Of a stretch of DNA of 64,000 nucleotides, positions 28,540-38,966 are shown in pieces. The notes beneath the pieces are model-generated. The model did not search any database, was not told the origin of the DNA, and saw nothing but the letters and a program-made list of their open reading frames with translations. Made by a program: the position numbers and the translations under genes. Source of the DNA: Deinococcus ruber (GTDB taxonomy: Bacteria; Deinococcota; Deinococci; Deinococcales; Deinococcaceae); assembly GCF_014648095.1 (NCBI RefSeq), contig NZ_BMQL01000001.1:434001-498000 (forward strand), in the 5' to 3' direction. Each line of letters begins with the position of its first letter. Position 1 is the first letter of the stretch.

Positions 28540-29828
28540 CTGTCCACGTCTCCCAGCACCGGGTCAATCGTCGCCAGCACGGTAATCAGGTCGGCAAACT
28601 GCCCGCCCACACACGCATATTCCAGTGCCTGCAAATTCACGAAGCTGGGGGCGCGAATCTTGACTCGGTAGGGCATGCTGCCGCCGTCCGACACGATGTA
28701 ATAGCCGACCTCGCCACGCGCCGACTCGACCGGCACATACACCTCACCCACGGGCGGATGAAAGCCTTCGGTCACGAGCTTGAAATGGTGAATCACCGCT
28801 TCCATGCTGGTTTCCAGTTCCTGACGCGGCGGCAGCGAAATCTTACGGTTCGGGTCCTTCACCGGCCCCGGCTTCAGGCGCTTCAGGGCCTGCCGGATGA
28901 TCTTGGCACTCTCGCGGAACTCGTCCAGGCGCAGGTTAAAGCGTGCCAGCGAGTCGCCCGCCGTGCTGGTCGGCACGTTGAACTCGTAGGATTCGTAGCC
29001 GCAGTAGGGGTTGGCCTTGCGCTGGTCGAGCGCCACGCCCGACGCCCGCAGATTCGGCCCGGTCAGCCCCAGATCGAGGGCCACCTCACGCGGAATCACG
29101 CCCACGCCCTTGGCCCTGTCCAGAAAGATCGGGTTCTGCTGAAACATGGTGGCGTATTCCTCGATGTGCTTGTCGAAGGTATCGACAAACTTCTGCACCC
29201 GCGCCGCCCAGCCGTCAGGGGCATCTTTGCTGAGGCCACCGATGCGGAAATAACCCTGATTCATGCGGTAGCCGCAGATGTCTTCGAACAGGTCCTGCAC
29301 GGCTTCCTTCTCGCGGAAGCAGTAGAAGAACAGCGTGATCGCGCCCAGATCCATCAGGGCGGTGCCGAAGAACACCAGATGCGAGTGAATGCGCCCCAGC
29401 TCGTGCAGAATCACGCGCAGGGTGGTGGCGCGTTCGGGAATCTCGGCGCTCAGCAGCTTTTCGGCGCTCAGGACGTAGGCCAGTTCGTGCGAAAAGCTGT
29501 GCAGGTAGTCGGTGCGCGGCGCGTAGGTCACGCCCTGCTGATACGTGCGGTGCTCGAAGGTCTTCTCGAAGCCGGTGTGCAGGTAGCCCATGTGCGGCGC
29601 GACCTTCACCACGTACTCGCCGTCCATATCGACCACCAGCCGCAACACGCCGTGGGTGCTGGGATGCTGCGGCCCCACGTTCAGACTCATGATCTCGGTG
29701 TGCAGCAGCGAACCGCTCTCGGCAGTCGCCGCGCCCAGACGGTCTGCGCGGGTGCTCTCCTGATGGTCGCCCTGCATCTGGTCGGGTGTAAGCGTGCCGC
29801 TCTGCACGCGGTCTTTCAGGTCGGTCAT
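28536..29828 (-). CDS. nuoD: NADH-quinone oxidoreductase subunit D
   Basis: A 430-residue 49-kDa subunit lining the quinone site. Markers are [16 protein letters not shown] (quinone-binding His loop), [17 protein letters not shown] [15 protein letters not shown], and [22 protein letters not shown]. The C-terminus [12 protein letters not shown] is the conserved arginine end that meets NuoB. Residues 1-35 are a polar extension. ATG 29828 overlaps the nuoC stop (ATGA) and is preferred over upstream in-frame starts lying inside nuoC. Confidence 0.95.
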   Translation of the reverse strand: MTDLKDRVQSGTLTPDQMQGDHQESTRADRLGAATAESGSLLHTEIMSLNVGPQHPSTHGVLRLVVDMDGEYVVKVAPHMGYLHTGFEKTFEHRTYQQGVTYAPRTDYLHSFSHELAYVLSAEKLLSAEIPERATTLRVILHELGRIHSHLVFFGTALMDLGAITLFFYCFREKEAVQDLFEDICGYRMNQGYFRIGGLSKDAPDGWAARVQKFVDTFDKHIEEYATMFQQNPIFLDRAKGVGVIPREVALDLGLTGPNLRASGVALDQRKANPYCGYESYEFNVPTSTAGDSLARFNLRLDEFRESAKIIRQALKRLKPGPVKDPNRKISLPPRQELETSMEAVIHHFKLVTEGFHPPVGEVYVPVESARGEVGYYIVSDGGSMPYRVKIRAPSFVNLQALEYACVGGQFADLITVLATIDPVLGDVDR

Positions 29829-30448
29829 TTCGGCCCTCCTTCCGGCATCACGGGTGGAAGCGGCTGTGACTGCTCGCCCCGGCGCAGCGCCCCGCGCCAT
29901 CCGGTCAGACCCGCGCTCTGTCCGCTCAGGCCCGCACGAAAGGCGGCAGGATCGAGAAAACGCCCATCACGAAAGAGTGTGGGCGTCTCGCCAATCGGGA
30001 AATCCTTGCGGAGCGGGTGGCCTTCCAGATCATCGGGCGTCAACACTTTTCGCATGTCGGGATGCCCGGCAAAGACCACGCCCATCAGGTCGTACACCTC
30101 GCGCTCCAGATAATTGGCGGCCTTCCACACCTGATAAAGACTGGGAATTTCGCCCGACTCCGGCACATACACCCGCAGAAACAGGCGGCGATAATCGGTC
30201 GGATGGAAAACGTTGTGCAGCACGCAGTAGCGGGCGGGGCGCTCCTCGACGTACTGCGAATAGTCCAGCCCGATACTGTCGAGCAGCATGAATCCGTCCG
30301 ACTTGAGCAGCCGCGCCACCCGGATCAGGTCGTCGGCGGGCACGAGGGCAGTGGGTTCGGCGCTGTCGTCGGCCTTCACGTCCAGGCTGGTCAGCCAGTC
30401 GGAAAACTGCGGCGACAGCGGATCGCGGCGCGGATCGAGGGTGGTCAT
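29825..30448 (-). CDS. nuoC: NADH-quinone oxidoreductase subunit C
   Basis: A 207-residue 30-kDa subunit of the peripheral arm, without cofactor. The signature is [22 protein letters not shown], continuing [13 protein letters not shown]. About 30 polar residues follow the core. It is separate from nuoD, unlike the E. coli fusion. It overlaps nuoD by ATGA and lies 43 bp after nuoB. Confidence 0.95.
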   Translation of the reverse strand: MTTLDPRRDPLSPQFSDWLTSLDVKADDSAEPTALVPADDLIRVARLLKSDGFMLLDSIGLDYSQYVEERPARYCVLHNVFHPTDYRRLFLRVYVPESGEIPSLYQVWKAANYLEREVYDLMGVVFAGHPDMRKVLTPDDLEGHPLRKDFPIGETPTLFRDGRFLDPAAFRAGLSGQSAGLTGWRGALRRGEQSQPLPPVMPEGGPK

Positions 30449-30491
30449 GCGGACACCTCCAGACGCTCACTGCCACCCGCTGTCACGGGCC

Positions 30492-31028
30492 TCAGCGCGT
30501 CCATGCGTCCACCATCGGAAGCTGCGTTCCGTAGCTGTCGAACGCCTCGCCCTTCACCTTCTTCTGAAGCTGCATCACGGCATAGATCAGCGCTTCGGGG
30601 CGGGGCGGGCAGCCGGGCACAAAAACATCGACAGGCACCACGCTATCCACGTTCTGAACGACGGCATAGTTATTGAACATGCCGCCGCTGCTGGCGCACG
30701 CGCCCATCGAAATCACCCATTTGGGATCAGGCATCTGGTCGTAGACGCGCCGCATCACCGGGGCCATCTTCTTGCTCAGGCGGCCCGCCACGATCATCAC
30801 GTCGGCCTGCCGAGGGCTGGCGCGGAACACCTCGCTGCCGAACCGCGCCAGATCGTTGCGCCCGTCGGTGCTGCCCATCATCTCGATGGCGCAACAGGCC
30901 AGGCCGAAAGTGGCGGGCCAGAGGCTGTTGCTGCGGCCCCAGGCCACCAGTTTTTCCAGGCTGGAAAACAGCACGCCCTGCGATTCGAGTTCCTGCCAGT
31001 CGCGCTCGAAGAGTTCTTTCAGCGGCAT
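30492..31028 (-). CDS. nuoB: NADH-quinone oxidoreductase subunit B (cluster N2)
   Basis: A 178-residue subunit holding the terminal N2 cluster. The tandem cysteines are in [10 protein letters not shown], the others in [16 protein letters not shown] and [14 protein letters not shown]. Length and order are normal. ATG 31028 is used. The spacer to nuoA (31029-31128) contains a purine-rich hairpin of the heptamer family. Confidence 0.96.
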   Translation of the reverse strand: MPLKELFERDWQELESQGVLFSSLEKLVAWGRSNSLWPATFGLACCAIEMMGSTDGRNDLARFGSEVFRASPRQADVMIVAGRLSKKMAPVMRRVYDQMPDPKWVISMGACASSGGMFNNYAVVQNVDSVVPVDVFVPGCPPRPEALIYAVMQLQKKVKGEAFDSYGTQLPMVDAWTR

Positions 31029-31040
31029 ACAGTGACCTCT

Positions 31041-31103
31041 AAGGAAGTCGGGAAGGAAGAAAGGCGGTGCAGGTCGTCAGGGGCGGCCCTTCCTCTTTCT
31101 TGC
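31041..31103. repeat. Purine/pyrimidine hairpin between nuoA and nuoB (GGAAGTG type)
   Basis: The left arm is AAGGAAGTCGGGAAGGAAGA and the right arm CCCTTCCTCTTTCTTGCC. They are partly complementary across about 25 bp. The 7-bp spacing is less regular than in the other copies. It is placed like them, wholly in an operon spacer. Confidence 0.5.
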
Positions 31104-31128
31104 CAGTTCAGCACGTCTCTGTTCCTGA

Positions 31129-31482
<354 letters not shown>

Positions 31483-31802
31483 AGCGTCTCCCTCCTTTTA
31501 CGTCGAATACACGCCTGGTTGGGCCGATGATGGAAGCTTTTCACAGACCGGAACAAGAGAACTCAGACGCTCAGCCGAACTCGTGCCATATTTCACGAAC
31601 TTTGGGCGGATACCGGACTCACTCTGGACAGGACTGCTCAAGCAGACAACGTTTTGGTACGCCTCTGTTTTATCACGAACAGGCCGTGTGGGGCAGGCCA
31701 GAGGAGCCGTTACCCCGCCGCCGAGCGTCTCACTGGAAGCCGTCGTTGCTGCCGGTTGCATTTGATCGGCGCATATGGGTAGAGGATCACTACAGTAAGG
31801 CT
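31483..31802. other. 320-bp intergenic region between nuoA and the methyltransferase gene
   Basis: It must hold the nuo promoter on the minus strand, but no convincing -35/-10 pair is seen. It ends on the plus strand with the methyltransferase -10 box TACAGT (31791-31796). Short frames cross it without homology. Base composition is lower in GC than the flanking nuo genes, like the methyltransferase that follows. Confidence 0.5.
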
Positions 31803-32621
31803 ATGACGGATTCTCCAACAGCACGACACAGGGCCGCTTTCCCAAGCGAAGCCGCCAGTATTTTAAGAGCACGTTCGTTACAGACTGACTATAGCCATTT
31901 ATCACAGTCGCTCAAGCCAGGACAACGTGTTCTCGATGTTGGGTGTGGCACAGGTGCCGTGACGGCTGGAATCGCGAAGATGGTAAGCCCCGGGGAAGTT
32001 ATCGGGATTGACACCAACGTGGGCCTCATTGCCGAAGCCCTTCAGAGTCATCGTTTCCCAAATCTGACATTTCAGTGCGCCAATATCTATGAACTTGAAC
32101 ATTTAAAAGAGCTTCATATAGGATTTGACGTTGTCGTGGCGGCCCGAGTCCTACAGTGGCTGGCTCATCCTGCCGACGCACTCGAACAGATGATTTCTGT
32201 TTTGAAGCCCGGCGGAACACTCTTTATCCTTGATTACAACCACATCAAGGCCCGGCTTTCGCCTACTCCGCCCACAACGATGCTGCATTTTCGGGAACGC
32301 TATCTAGCGTGGCGCAAAGACGCAGGCATGGACAACGAGATCGCTGATCATCTTGTAGAACTGATGCAGAAGAAAGGATTGGCTGATGTCAACAGCACCG
32401 AACACCACGAGCTGACCCGGCGTGGAGAGACTGACTTTGACCGCAGAATTGGCCTCTGGGCAGATGTCGCATCAACGAGAGGTCATCAGGTTGTTGCCGA
32501 CGCCTATCTGAGCGAGCAGGAACGACAAACGGCCGTTGATGATTTTCGAGACTGGATGCACAACGATGCAGCCGAACAGTATTTCTACCTCTTAAGCGTG
32601 ATGGGAACCAAGGGACCCTGA
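31803..32621 (+). CDS. Class I SAM-dependent methyltransferase
   Basis: A 272-residue protein with a full Rossmann methyltransferase domain: motif I RVLDVGCGTGAVTAGIA, acidic IGIDTN after strand 2, and post-I motifs VVAARVLQWLAHPADAL and LKPGGTLFILDYN. The C-terminal region (about 165-272) is helical and should give substrate specificity. Small-molecule methyltransferases look alike, so the substrate is unknown. TACAGT six bases before ATG 31803 marks a leaderless start. Codon use is visibly more A/T-rich than neighbouring genes (TTATCACAG, AATCTGACA and similar), suggesting recent acquisition. Confidence 0.85.
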   Translation: MTDSPTARHRAAFPSEAASILRARSLQTDYSHLSQSLKPGQRVLDVGCGTGAVTAGIAKMVSPGEVIGIDTNVGLIAEALQSHRFPNLTFQCANIYELEHLKELHIGFDVVVAARVLQWLAHPADALEQMISVLKPGGTLFILDYNHIKARLSPTPPTTMLHFRERYLAWRKDAGMDNEIADHLVELMQKKGLADVNSTEHHELTRRGETDFDRRIGLWADVASTRGHQVVADAYLSEQERQTAVDDFRDWMHNDAAEQYFYLLSVMGTKGP

Positions 32622-32673
32622 ACACTCTTGATAGAGCTATTTAAATGTAGTGCCCTGATCGGTTACGCCCTTG

Positions 32674-33822
32674 TTACACCAGCAGATCAGCGAAATCGTC
32701 GTCTTCGGTTTCCATCGCCAGCGGCAGCGTGAAGTAGAAACTCGCGCCCTTGCCCCGCTCCGACTCGACCCAGATGCGCCCGCCGTGTCCCTCGACTGCC
32801 AGTTTGCAGAAAGCCAGACCCATGCCGGTGTCGAATCTGCCGTGCAGCGTCAGGCGCGACTGCTCGAAGGCCGCGAACAGGTTGGGAATGTCTTCGGCGG
32901 GAATGCCCTCGCCGTCGTCGTGGATGGCACACAGCAGTTCGTTGCCCTGCACCTGCGCCCGCAGCGTGATGACCCCGCCCGTGGTGGTGTGCTTCATGGC
33001 GTTTGAAAGCAGGTTGGCATAGATACGCCGCAGAATTTCCGGGTCGGCCACCACCGGGGGCATTTCGCCCGGCACCTGTATCCGCAGATGCCGTTCACGC
33101 ATGCCTACGCCCACATCGCCGCGTGCCTGCTCGATCACTTCGGTGAACTGCACCGCGAAGACCAGTTCGGTGTTCAGCTTCATCTTGCCTGCCTGAATCT
33201 TGCGGACATCAAGCATGTTCACCGACAGGTGGAGCAGATGATAGGTTTCTTCGCGTGCCAGCTTGACCAGTTCACGAGATTCGCCGCTCAGGTCGGCGTC
33301 GTCTTCCACCACTTCCAGCAGGCCCAGCACTGCCGCGATGGGGTTTTTCAGGTCGTGGACCAGCATGTGAACGAGCTGGTCGCGCACCCGTTCCTCGTGT
33401 TCCCAGGTGTCCATGCGGCGTTGCAGGGTCGCCATGCGCTCGGTCTGTTCACGGGTCTGCCGCACCCGCTCCAGCAGCGTCCGCACCTGCGAGGCCATCG
33501 CCTCGGTGGGGGTGTTGTCGCTCATCAGGGCGTCGGCTCCGGCCTGAAGCATCGGGCCAAGGCCCTGCGTGCCCACCGCCAGCCAGCGGGTATGCACCAG
33601 ATCTTCACGGCCCCGCAGCATCCCCAGCACGTCGTGAAGCGGCACCCGGCTGGGAAGATCGGTATACAGCAGCACCACATCCGGCGGTGTCAGATGTGTT
33701 TCGCGCAGCAGCCCTTCAGCGTCTGCGACATGCACCAGCTCAGCCATCGGAACAGCCGATGCCAGCGCCATCATTCTCGAAGGGTCGCTTGCCGCTACCA
33801 TCACTACCGGTTTATTGACCAT
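32674..33822 (-). CDS. Sensor histidine kinase with N-terminal receiver-like domain
   Basis: A 382-residue cytoplasmic hybrid-like kinase. Residues 1-115 resemble a receiver domain ([29 protein letters not shown]), but the phospho-acceptor Asp is not in a standard context. A coiled coil follows (about 120-150). The HisKA box is [15 protein letters not shown] with the phospho-His near residue 155. The HATPase domain has the N-box [10 protein letters not shown], then DDGEGIP and [18 protein letters not shown]. No membrane segment and no adjacent response regulator are present, so it is an orphan cytosolic kinase. A TATTCT box lies just upstream of ATG 33822. Confidence 0.88.
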   Translation of the reverse strand: MVNKPVVMVAASDPSRMMALASAVPMAELVHVADAEGLLRETHLTPPDVVLLYTDLPSRVPLHDVLGMLRGREDLVHTRWLAVGTQGLGPMLQAGADALMSDNTPTEAMASQVRTLLERVRQTREQTERMATLQRRMDTWEHEERVRDQLVHMLVHDLKNPIAAVLGLLEVVEDDADLSGESRELVKLAREETYHLLHLSVNMLDVRKIQAGKMKLNTELVFAVQFTEVIEQARGDVGVGMRERHLRIQVPGEMPPVVADPEILRRIYANLLSNAMKHTTTGGVITLRAQVQGNELLCAIHDDGEGIPAEDIPNLFAAFEQSRLTLHGRFDTGMGLAFCKLAVEGHGGRIWVESERGKGASFYFTLPLAMETEDDDFADLLV

Positions 33823-33878
33823 TCCTACTCCATAGAATACCTAATCGCTTCACCGACATTCCATCGGCAGAACGACAT

Positions 33879-33908
33879 TTGCCCCGCCCCCGAGAGAGGG
33901 CAGGGCAA
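33879..33908. terminator. Hairpin between the M3 peptidase and kinase genes
   Basis: TTGCCC...GGGCAA with an inner GCCC/GGGC makes a strong GC stem 44 bp after the peptidase stop. It lacks a clear T-run, so termination is likely but unproven. Confidence 0.4.
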
Positions 33909-33951
33909 CCGAGCAGAAAAACGCGTGCTGGGAGCGGGTTTCAGCCGCCGG

Positions 33952-36009
33952 TTACAGCAGGCCGCTGCGCCTCAGCAGAGCGTCGGGGTCGGGAGCGCGG
34001 CCCATAAATTCCTGAAACAGAGCGTCTGGCGCGGCGCTGTTGCCCCTCGACAACACCGAGTTCACGAACGCCTGCCCGGTCTGGCGATTGAAGATGCCTT
34101 CCCTCTCGAAGCGCGAGAAGGCGTCGGCCTCCAGCACTTCGGCCCACTTGTAGCTGTAGTAGCCCGCTGCGTAGCCCACCGGACTGGAAAACAGGTGCCC
34201 GAAGTTGGTCATACGGGCGTCGTCGGGCAGCGCGGGCACCGGCAGGAAGGGGGCCATCATCTCGCGGGAATAGCTGAGCGGGTCGCCCGTCTCGGGGGTG
34301 TATTCGGTGTGCAGCGCCAGATCGACGGTGGCAAACGAGTACTGACGCATGGCCGCATTGGCCGCCCGAAAATTGCGGGCACGCAGCATCTTCTGATACA
34401 GCTCGTCGGGCACAGGCTCGCCCGTCTGATAGTGCCGCCCGAACAGGTTCAGCGCCTCTCTGTTCCAGGTCCAGTTCTCCATGAAATGCGACGGCAGTTC
34501 CACGAAATCCCAGGCGACACTGGTGCCCGACAGCGATCTCACCGGCACCCGCGACAGCGAACTGTGCAGCAGATGGCCGAATTCATGGAACACCGTTTCC
34601 ACTTCATCGTGGCTGAGCAGCGCGGGCGCGTCGGCGCTGGGCGGCGTCAGGTTGCCCGCCATCAGCCCCAGGTGCGGGCGAAAGCTGCCGTCGGGCTGCG
34701 GCCCACCGGTCTTGAGCTTGTTGTGCCAGGCCCCGCCGCGCTTGCTGTCACGCGGGAACCAGTCGGTGTAGAAGCTGGCGAGATGCGTGCCTGCCTCGTC
34801 GTGAAGGGTGTAGAAGCGCACCTCGGGATGCCAGCCGGGAGCCTCGGCAGGCGCGACCGTGACCCCAAACAGGCGATTGGCGATGTCGAACAGCCCTGCC
34901 AGAACGTCATCGATGGCGAAATACGGGCGCAGCGCCTCGTTGTCGAAATCGTAGGTGGCGAGGCGCTGTTTTTCCGCCCAGTACGCGGTGTCCCAGGAAG
35001 CCAGTTCGGGCGCGTCCTGTCCGGCCTGCTCACGATAGAACGCTTCCAGTTCGGCATTCTCGCGCAGAAAGGCCGGGCGGGTGCGCGTCTCCAGATCGCG
35101 CTCGAACGCCAGCGCCCCTGCGCCGCTCTTGGCCATCCGGTCTTCCAGCAGATAATCGGCGTAATTGGCGTAACCCAGCAGTGCGGCCTTTTCCTGACGC
35201 AGCCGCAGAATGTCGGGCAGCAGAGCGGTGTTGTCGCGCCCCTCGCCCGTCCCGACGGCGTTGAAGGCGCGGTACAGTTCCTCGCGCAGCGCCCGGTCTT
35301 CGGCGTAGGTCAGCACCGGAATGTACGTGGGGGCGTGCAGCGTCAGGCGGTGCATTCCCGGCTGCCCATGCGCGTCGGCGTCGCGGGCCGTGGCCTGCCG
35401 GACGCGCTCTGGCACACCCGCAAGGCGCTCGGCAGGCACGTACAGCTCGAACGCCCCCACGCCGTCCATGCTGTTGCTGCTGTATCTGCTGGTGATCTCG
35501 CCCAACTCGATATTCAGCGCCTTGAGCCGCGCCTGATCTGCTGGCGACAGATCTGCGCCACTGCGCCGGAAGTCGTCGAGGCTGAGTTTCAGGAAGCGGG
35601 CGTCTACGACGTCGAGAGCGGCAGCCGCGTCGCTGGCAGCAAAGCGCTTCAGGGCGGCGTACAGGCCAGCGTGCATCCCCAGATCGGTATAAAACGCGCT
35701 GAACTTGGGCTGAATCACCTTGCGGGCGGCCCGCCACGCGTCGCTCGACATCACGCCTTCCAGATGGTGGACCACCGTGACGGCGGTATCGAGGCGCTCG
35801 GTCAGAGAGTCGAGCCGCTTCAGAAAGTCGGATTGATCATCAGACTGCGCCAGCGCTTCCAGATCGGCCCGCGCCTGATCGATCAGCGCATCGATGGCGG
35901 GTTCGGCGTGTTCCGGGCGGATACGGTCAAAGGGAATCAGAAATTGGGTATCGAGCAGTGGATTATGTGCTGCTTGAGGGGTGGGTACAACGTCCTGAGC
36001 AGTGGTCAT
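33952..36009 (-). CDS. M3-family zinc oligopeptidase (oligopeptidase A-like)
   Basis: A 685-residue cytoplasmic metallopeptidase that degrades short peptides. The zinc motif is [12 protein letters not shown], with the third ligand Glu in PSHFMENW and the substrate loop in [15 protein letters not shown]. The mostly helical fold and length match OpdA/PrlC and the oligopeptidase F neighbours; [14 protein letters not shown] favours the OpdA group. The true start is ATG 36009, where TATACT (36021-36016) lies six bases upstream. Longer frames run into the divergent gene. Monocistronic. Confidence 0.9.
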   Translation of the reverse strand: MTTAQDVVPTPQAAHNPLLDTQFLIPFDRIRPEHAEPAIDALIDQARADLEALAQSDDQSDFLKRLDSLTERLDTAVTVVHHLEGVMSSDAWRAARKVIQPKFSAFYTDLGMHAGLYAALKRFAASDAAAALDVVDARFLKLSLDDFRRSGADLSPADQARLKALNIELGEITSRYSSNSMDGVGAFELYVPAERLAGVPERVRQATARDADAHGQPGMHRLTLHAPTYIPVLTYAEDRALREELYRAFNAVGTGEGRDNTALLPDILRLRQEKAALLGYANYADYLLEDRMAKSGAGALAFERDLETRTRPAFLRENAELEAFYREQAGQDAPELASWDTAYWAEKQRLATYDFDNEALRPYFAIDDVLAGLFDIANRLFGVTVAPAEAPGWHPEVRFYTLHDEAGTHLASFYTDWFPRDSKRGGAWHNKLKTGGPQPDGSFRPHLGLMAGNLTPPSADAPALLSHDEVETVFHEFGHLLHSSLSRVPVRSLSGTSVAWDFVELPSHFMENWTWNREALNLFGRHYQTGEPVPDELYQKMLRARNFRAANAAMRQYSFATVDLALHTEYTPETGDPLSYSREMMAPFLPVPALPDDARMTNFGHLFSSPVGYAAGYYSYKWAEVLEADAFSRFEREGIFNRQTGQAFVNSVLSRGNSAAPDALFQEFMGRAPDPDALLRRSGLL

Positions 36010-36143
36010 CCGGGGAGTATAGAACCTGACACGAATCGCAGGCGGCGAGAATGATGACAACAGTCCTAAGCTAAATGGCGGATGCACACCGTTTTCAGCG
36101 GATCTTCCTACATGCCGCGCTGCCGTTCCTGTCAGCATGCAGT

Positions 36144-37094
36144 ATGCCGAGCCTTCTACTCCGCTCCTTCGACGCTGCCGATTACGCGCTGCTGGCCGAG
36201 TTTCTGACGCGGCTGCACCCAGATTCCCCACAGAGTGCCGAAGACCTGATGCGCTTTGATGCCGGACGCCTGCCCGACGAACACCACGCCCGCACGCTGG
36301 CCGTTCTGGGGGGCGAGCTGATCGGTATGGTCGAAACCGAGCGCTCACGCCAGTTCAATCAGCCGGGGTGGTACGGCCTGCATGTCAGAACGGCAGATGC
36401 GGGTCTGTGGCAACAGCTGGAAAAGAGCGGGCTGGACACGCTGCGCCCGCTCTCCCCCGCTGTGCTGCACACCAGCGTTCGTGAGGGCTGGCCGGAATAT
36501 CAGCGCTTGCAGAATGAAGGCTGGCAGGAGCACGAGCGCACATGGCTGAGCACCCTCGATCTGACCCACTTCGACGCGGCTTCTTTCGCGGCACGGGCGC
36601 AGCGAGCGCAGGCAGCGGGCATCGTGATCGGCACGCCGGAAGAACTCGGCTGGGACGGCAGCGAAGCCGTGCAGCGCAGGCTGTACGAACTCGTCGTGCT
36701 GCTGCTGAGCGACGTGCCCACCACCGACCCACTGATTCCCTGGCCCTTCGAGGTCTGGCAGCGCCGCATCATTCACGAGAACTTTCGGCCCAGCGGCCCG
36801 CTGATCGCGGTACACAGCGGCGAGTGGGTCGGCCTGACCGAGCTGTATCAGCCGATGCTGCCCAGGCCCGGCACACTGCGGCAGGGGCTGACCGGCGTGC
36901 GGCGTGAGTGGCGCGGCAACGGCGTGGCCTGGGCGCTGAAGCTGAAGGCGGCGGCGCGGGCGCAGGCACAGGGCTGGCGGCAGATTCTGACCAGCAACCA
37001 CGTCAACAACCGCGAAATGCTGGGCATCAACGAGGCGATGGGCTTCGTGAAGGAACCCGCGCTGGTGGTGCTGAAGCGCGAGTGGAACGGCTGA
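36144..37094 (+). CDS. GNAT-family N-acetyltransferase (double domain)
   Basis: A 316-residue protein with two GNAT-like halves. Half one (about 1-150) has [18 protein letters not shown] and [13 protein letters not shown]. Half two (about 160-316) has the acetyl-CoA loop [18 protein letters not shown] followed by [18 protein letters not shown]. Double GNAT proteins of this kind are frequent in Deinococcus, and substrates are unknown. ATG 36144 is preferred because the LLLRSF strand begins the domain. The 69 extra bases upstream add an unlike Cys/His-rich leader. Confidence 0.8.
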   Translation: MPSLLLRSFDAADYALLAEFLTRLHPDSPQSAEDLMRFDAGRLPDEHHARTLAVLGGELIGMVETERSRQFNQPGWYGLHVRTADAGLWQQLEKSGLDTLRPLSPAVLHTSVREGWPEYQRLQNEGWQEHERTWLSTLDLTHFDAASFAARAQRAQAAGIVIGTPEELGWDGSEAVQRRLYELVVLLLSDVPTTDPLIPWPFEVWQRRIIHENFRPSGPLIAVHSGEWVGLTELYQPMLPRPGTLRQGLTGVRREWRGNGVAWALKLKAAARAQAQGWRQILTSNHVNNREMLGINEAMGFVKEPALVVLKREWNG

Positions 37095-37121
37095 AGACTC
37101 GGCGCGTCTCCGCCGCGACCT

Positions 37122-38216
37122 TCAGGAAAGCGTTTCGCTCTGCTGGTGGTCGGCTCTTTCTAGCAGCATCGCGTCGCCCAGGCTGTAAAACCTGTAACCC
37201 GTGGCGAGCGCTGCCGAATACGCCGCCCGGATGCGTTCCTCACCCGCAAAGGCCGCCACCAGCAGCAGCAGCGTGCTTCCCGGCAGGTGCAGATTGGTGA
37301 TCAGCAGGTCGGGCACAAAGCTGGCATACCCCGGCGTGATGAAGATACTGGTATCGCCGGGGCCAGCGTGCAGCTCGGCTCCGTCCCACGCACTCTGAAG
37401 GGCACGCACGCTGGTGGTTCCGACCGCCACCACCCGCCGCCCTTCCCGCTTGGCCCGGTTGACCGCGTCTGCCGTCGCCTGCGAAATCTCGAAGCTCTCG
37501 GCGTGCATCACGTGCTCTGACACGGGGCCGGAAATGGGCTTAAAAGTTCCCGCTCCCACGTGCAGCGTCACAGCGGCCCGCTGCACGCCCATGCTGTCCA
37601 GCCGGGCGAGCAGCTCGGGCGTGAAGTGCAGCCCCGCCGTCGGAGCCGCCACGCTGCCGGGCGTCTGGGCATACACCGTCTGATAGCGCTGCTGAAAGTC
37701 GGCATCTTCAAGCTGGGCCGACCCAGCCGCGATATATGGCGGCAGCGGCAGCGTTCCGATGCGCTCCAGATGGGGCAGGATATCTTCCGGAAAGCGCAGC
37801 AGCCGTGCGCCGTCGTCCAGCACGCCCACCACTTCGGCCTGTACATCACCCAGCAGCAGCACGTTTCCGGCACGCTTCGCAGGCTTGAGATAGGCGCTCC
37901 AGACGTGTTCGCCCAGCTCTGGCCGGAGTTCCTGGCGCAGCAGCAACACCTCGATTCTGCCGCCGCCCTGCCCGCCCGCGCTCGGCTTGTGGGCCATCAC
38001 GCGGGCCGGAATGACGCGGCTTTCGTTGAACACCAGCACGTCGCCGCGCCGGAGCAGGTCGGGTAAGTCGCTGAAGATGCGGTGTTGAAGGCTGCCCTGA
38101 CCCACCACCATCAGACGGCTGGAGTCACGCGGCTCGGCTCCGGTCTGAGCAATGCGGTCTGCGGGCAGCTCGAAGCTCAGGCGGGCCAGCAGCGCATCCA
38201 AATTTTCCGCGCTCAT
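37122..38216 (-). CDS. queA: tRNA preQ1(34) S-adenosylmethionine ribosyltransferase-isomerase QueA
   Basis: A 364-residue enzyme that transfers the ribosyl part of SAM to preQ1 in tRNA, making epoxyqueuosine. Family markers are FNESRVIPARVMAHK, TPGSVAAPTAGLHFTPELL, HVGAGTFKPI and VGTTSVRALQSAW, then NLHLPGSTLLLLVAAFAG. Length is normal. ATG 38216 overlaps the stop of the NYN-domain gene (ATGA), pairing a tRNA-modification gene with a likely RNA-processing nuclease. Confidence 0.96.
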   Translation of the reverse strand: MSAENLDALLARLSFELPADRIAQTGAEPRDSSRLMVVGQGSLQHRIFSDLPDLLRRGDVLVFNESRVIPARVMAHKPSAGGQGGGRIEVLLLRQELRPELGEHVWSAYLKPAKRAGNVLLLGDVQAEVVGVLDDGARLLRFPEDILPHLERIGTLPLPPYIAAGSAQLEDADFQQRYQTVYAQTPGSVAAPTAGLHFTPELLARLDSMGVQRAAVTLHVGAGTFKPISGPVSEHVMHAESFEISQATADAVNRAKREGRRVVAVGTTSVRALQSAWDGAELHAGPGDTSIFITPGYASFVPDLLITNLHLPGSTLLLLVAAFAGEERIRAAYSAALATGYRFYSLGDAMLLERADHQQSETLS

Positions 38217-38761
38217 TCCGGCGTGGCGGCGACCGGGCGGTGACGGGCAGGCATCAGCGCATCTTCGATGTCGGGCAGGTGAATGAAGCGGTCGGCCACG
38301 TCCACCAGCTTCTGCGCGGTGTGCTCGCGGAAAGCCACAACCTCGACCCGCTTGCCCCGCTCCTGCAAAACCTCGACGATATCGGTGAAATCACCGTCGC
38401 CGCTGCCCAGCACCACCACGTCGAGGTGGTCGATCAGCCGGAACATATCGGCCACGATGCCCATGTCCCAGTTGCCTTCATAGATGGGTCGCCCGCCCTC
38501 TGCGACGTGGTGCAGCGTCAGGTTCATGCGGCGCACCTTATAGCCCAGCGCCGAGAGCTTGTAGATGAACGGCCGCGCCGTGCCCTCGCCTTCCTTCTCG
38601 ACGGTGTAGGCGATGGCGTGCACCAGTTCGCGCCCTTCGCGGGCCGAATTGAGGATGGTCTCGAAATTGACCGTGCGCTCCAGCAGGTCGCGGGCGCTGT
38701 GATAAAGGTTCTGGGTGTCGATAAACAGGCCGATTCTGGGTTTGTGAACAACGTATTGCAT
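38213..38761 (-). CDS. NYN-domain (LabA/PIN-like) predicted ribonuclease
   Basis: A 182-residue PIN-superfamily protein. Acidic active-site residues are in IGLFIDTQNLYH, NWDMGIVADMF and VVLGSGDGDFTDIV, the usual NYN set. NYN proteins are predicted to be RNases acting on tRNA or rRNA. Coupling to queA by ATGA overlap supports an RNA context. GGAGA lies 3 bases before ATG 38761. The upstream extension of the frame has no homology. Confidence 0.85.
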   Translation of the reverse strand: MQYVVHKPRIGLFIDTQNLYHSARDLLERTVNFETILNSAREGRELVHAIAYTVEKEGEGTARPFIYKLSALGYKVRRMNLTLHHVAEGGRPIYEGNWDMGIVADMFRLIDHLDVVVLGSGDGDFTDIVEVLQERGKRVEVVAFREHTAQKLVDVADRFIHLPDIEDALMPARHRPVAATPE

Positions 38762-38900
38762 GGTTCTCCAAAGGGATGGTGCATAAAAGGTGGATGCCGT
38801 CTGCTTCAAAAGGAGTGTGGTGGACGGCGACGACCACACCTCGCCTCACACGAAAGCATACGCCAAGAAGTTGGGGAAAGAGCAAGGAAGCCGTCACTCG

Positions 38901-38954
38901 AAAAAGGCGGGACGCCGGAGCCGACTGGCACACGGCCACCCGCGCCCGCCTTTT
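38901..38954 (-). terminator. Terminator of ppc
   Basis: On the minus strand AAAAGGCGGG pairs with CCCGCCTTTTT, with a GC-rich partly paired 34-nt inner region. It starts 12 bp after the ppc stop. The T-run is five long. Confidence 0.7.
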
Positions 38955-38966
38955 CGTCAGCAGCGT

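Noticed and set aside
31498..31761. 87-codon frame upstream of nuoA
   Set aside because: No homology, no start signal, and it ends inside the nuoA ribosome site region. More likely leader DNA.
33088..36054. 988-codon open frame antisense to the kinase and M3 peptidase genes
   Set aside because: It spans two well-supported genes on the other strand and its peptide has no recognisable domain, only Gln/His/Arg-rich shadow sequence.
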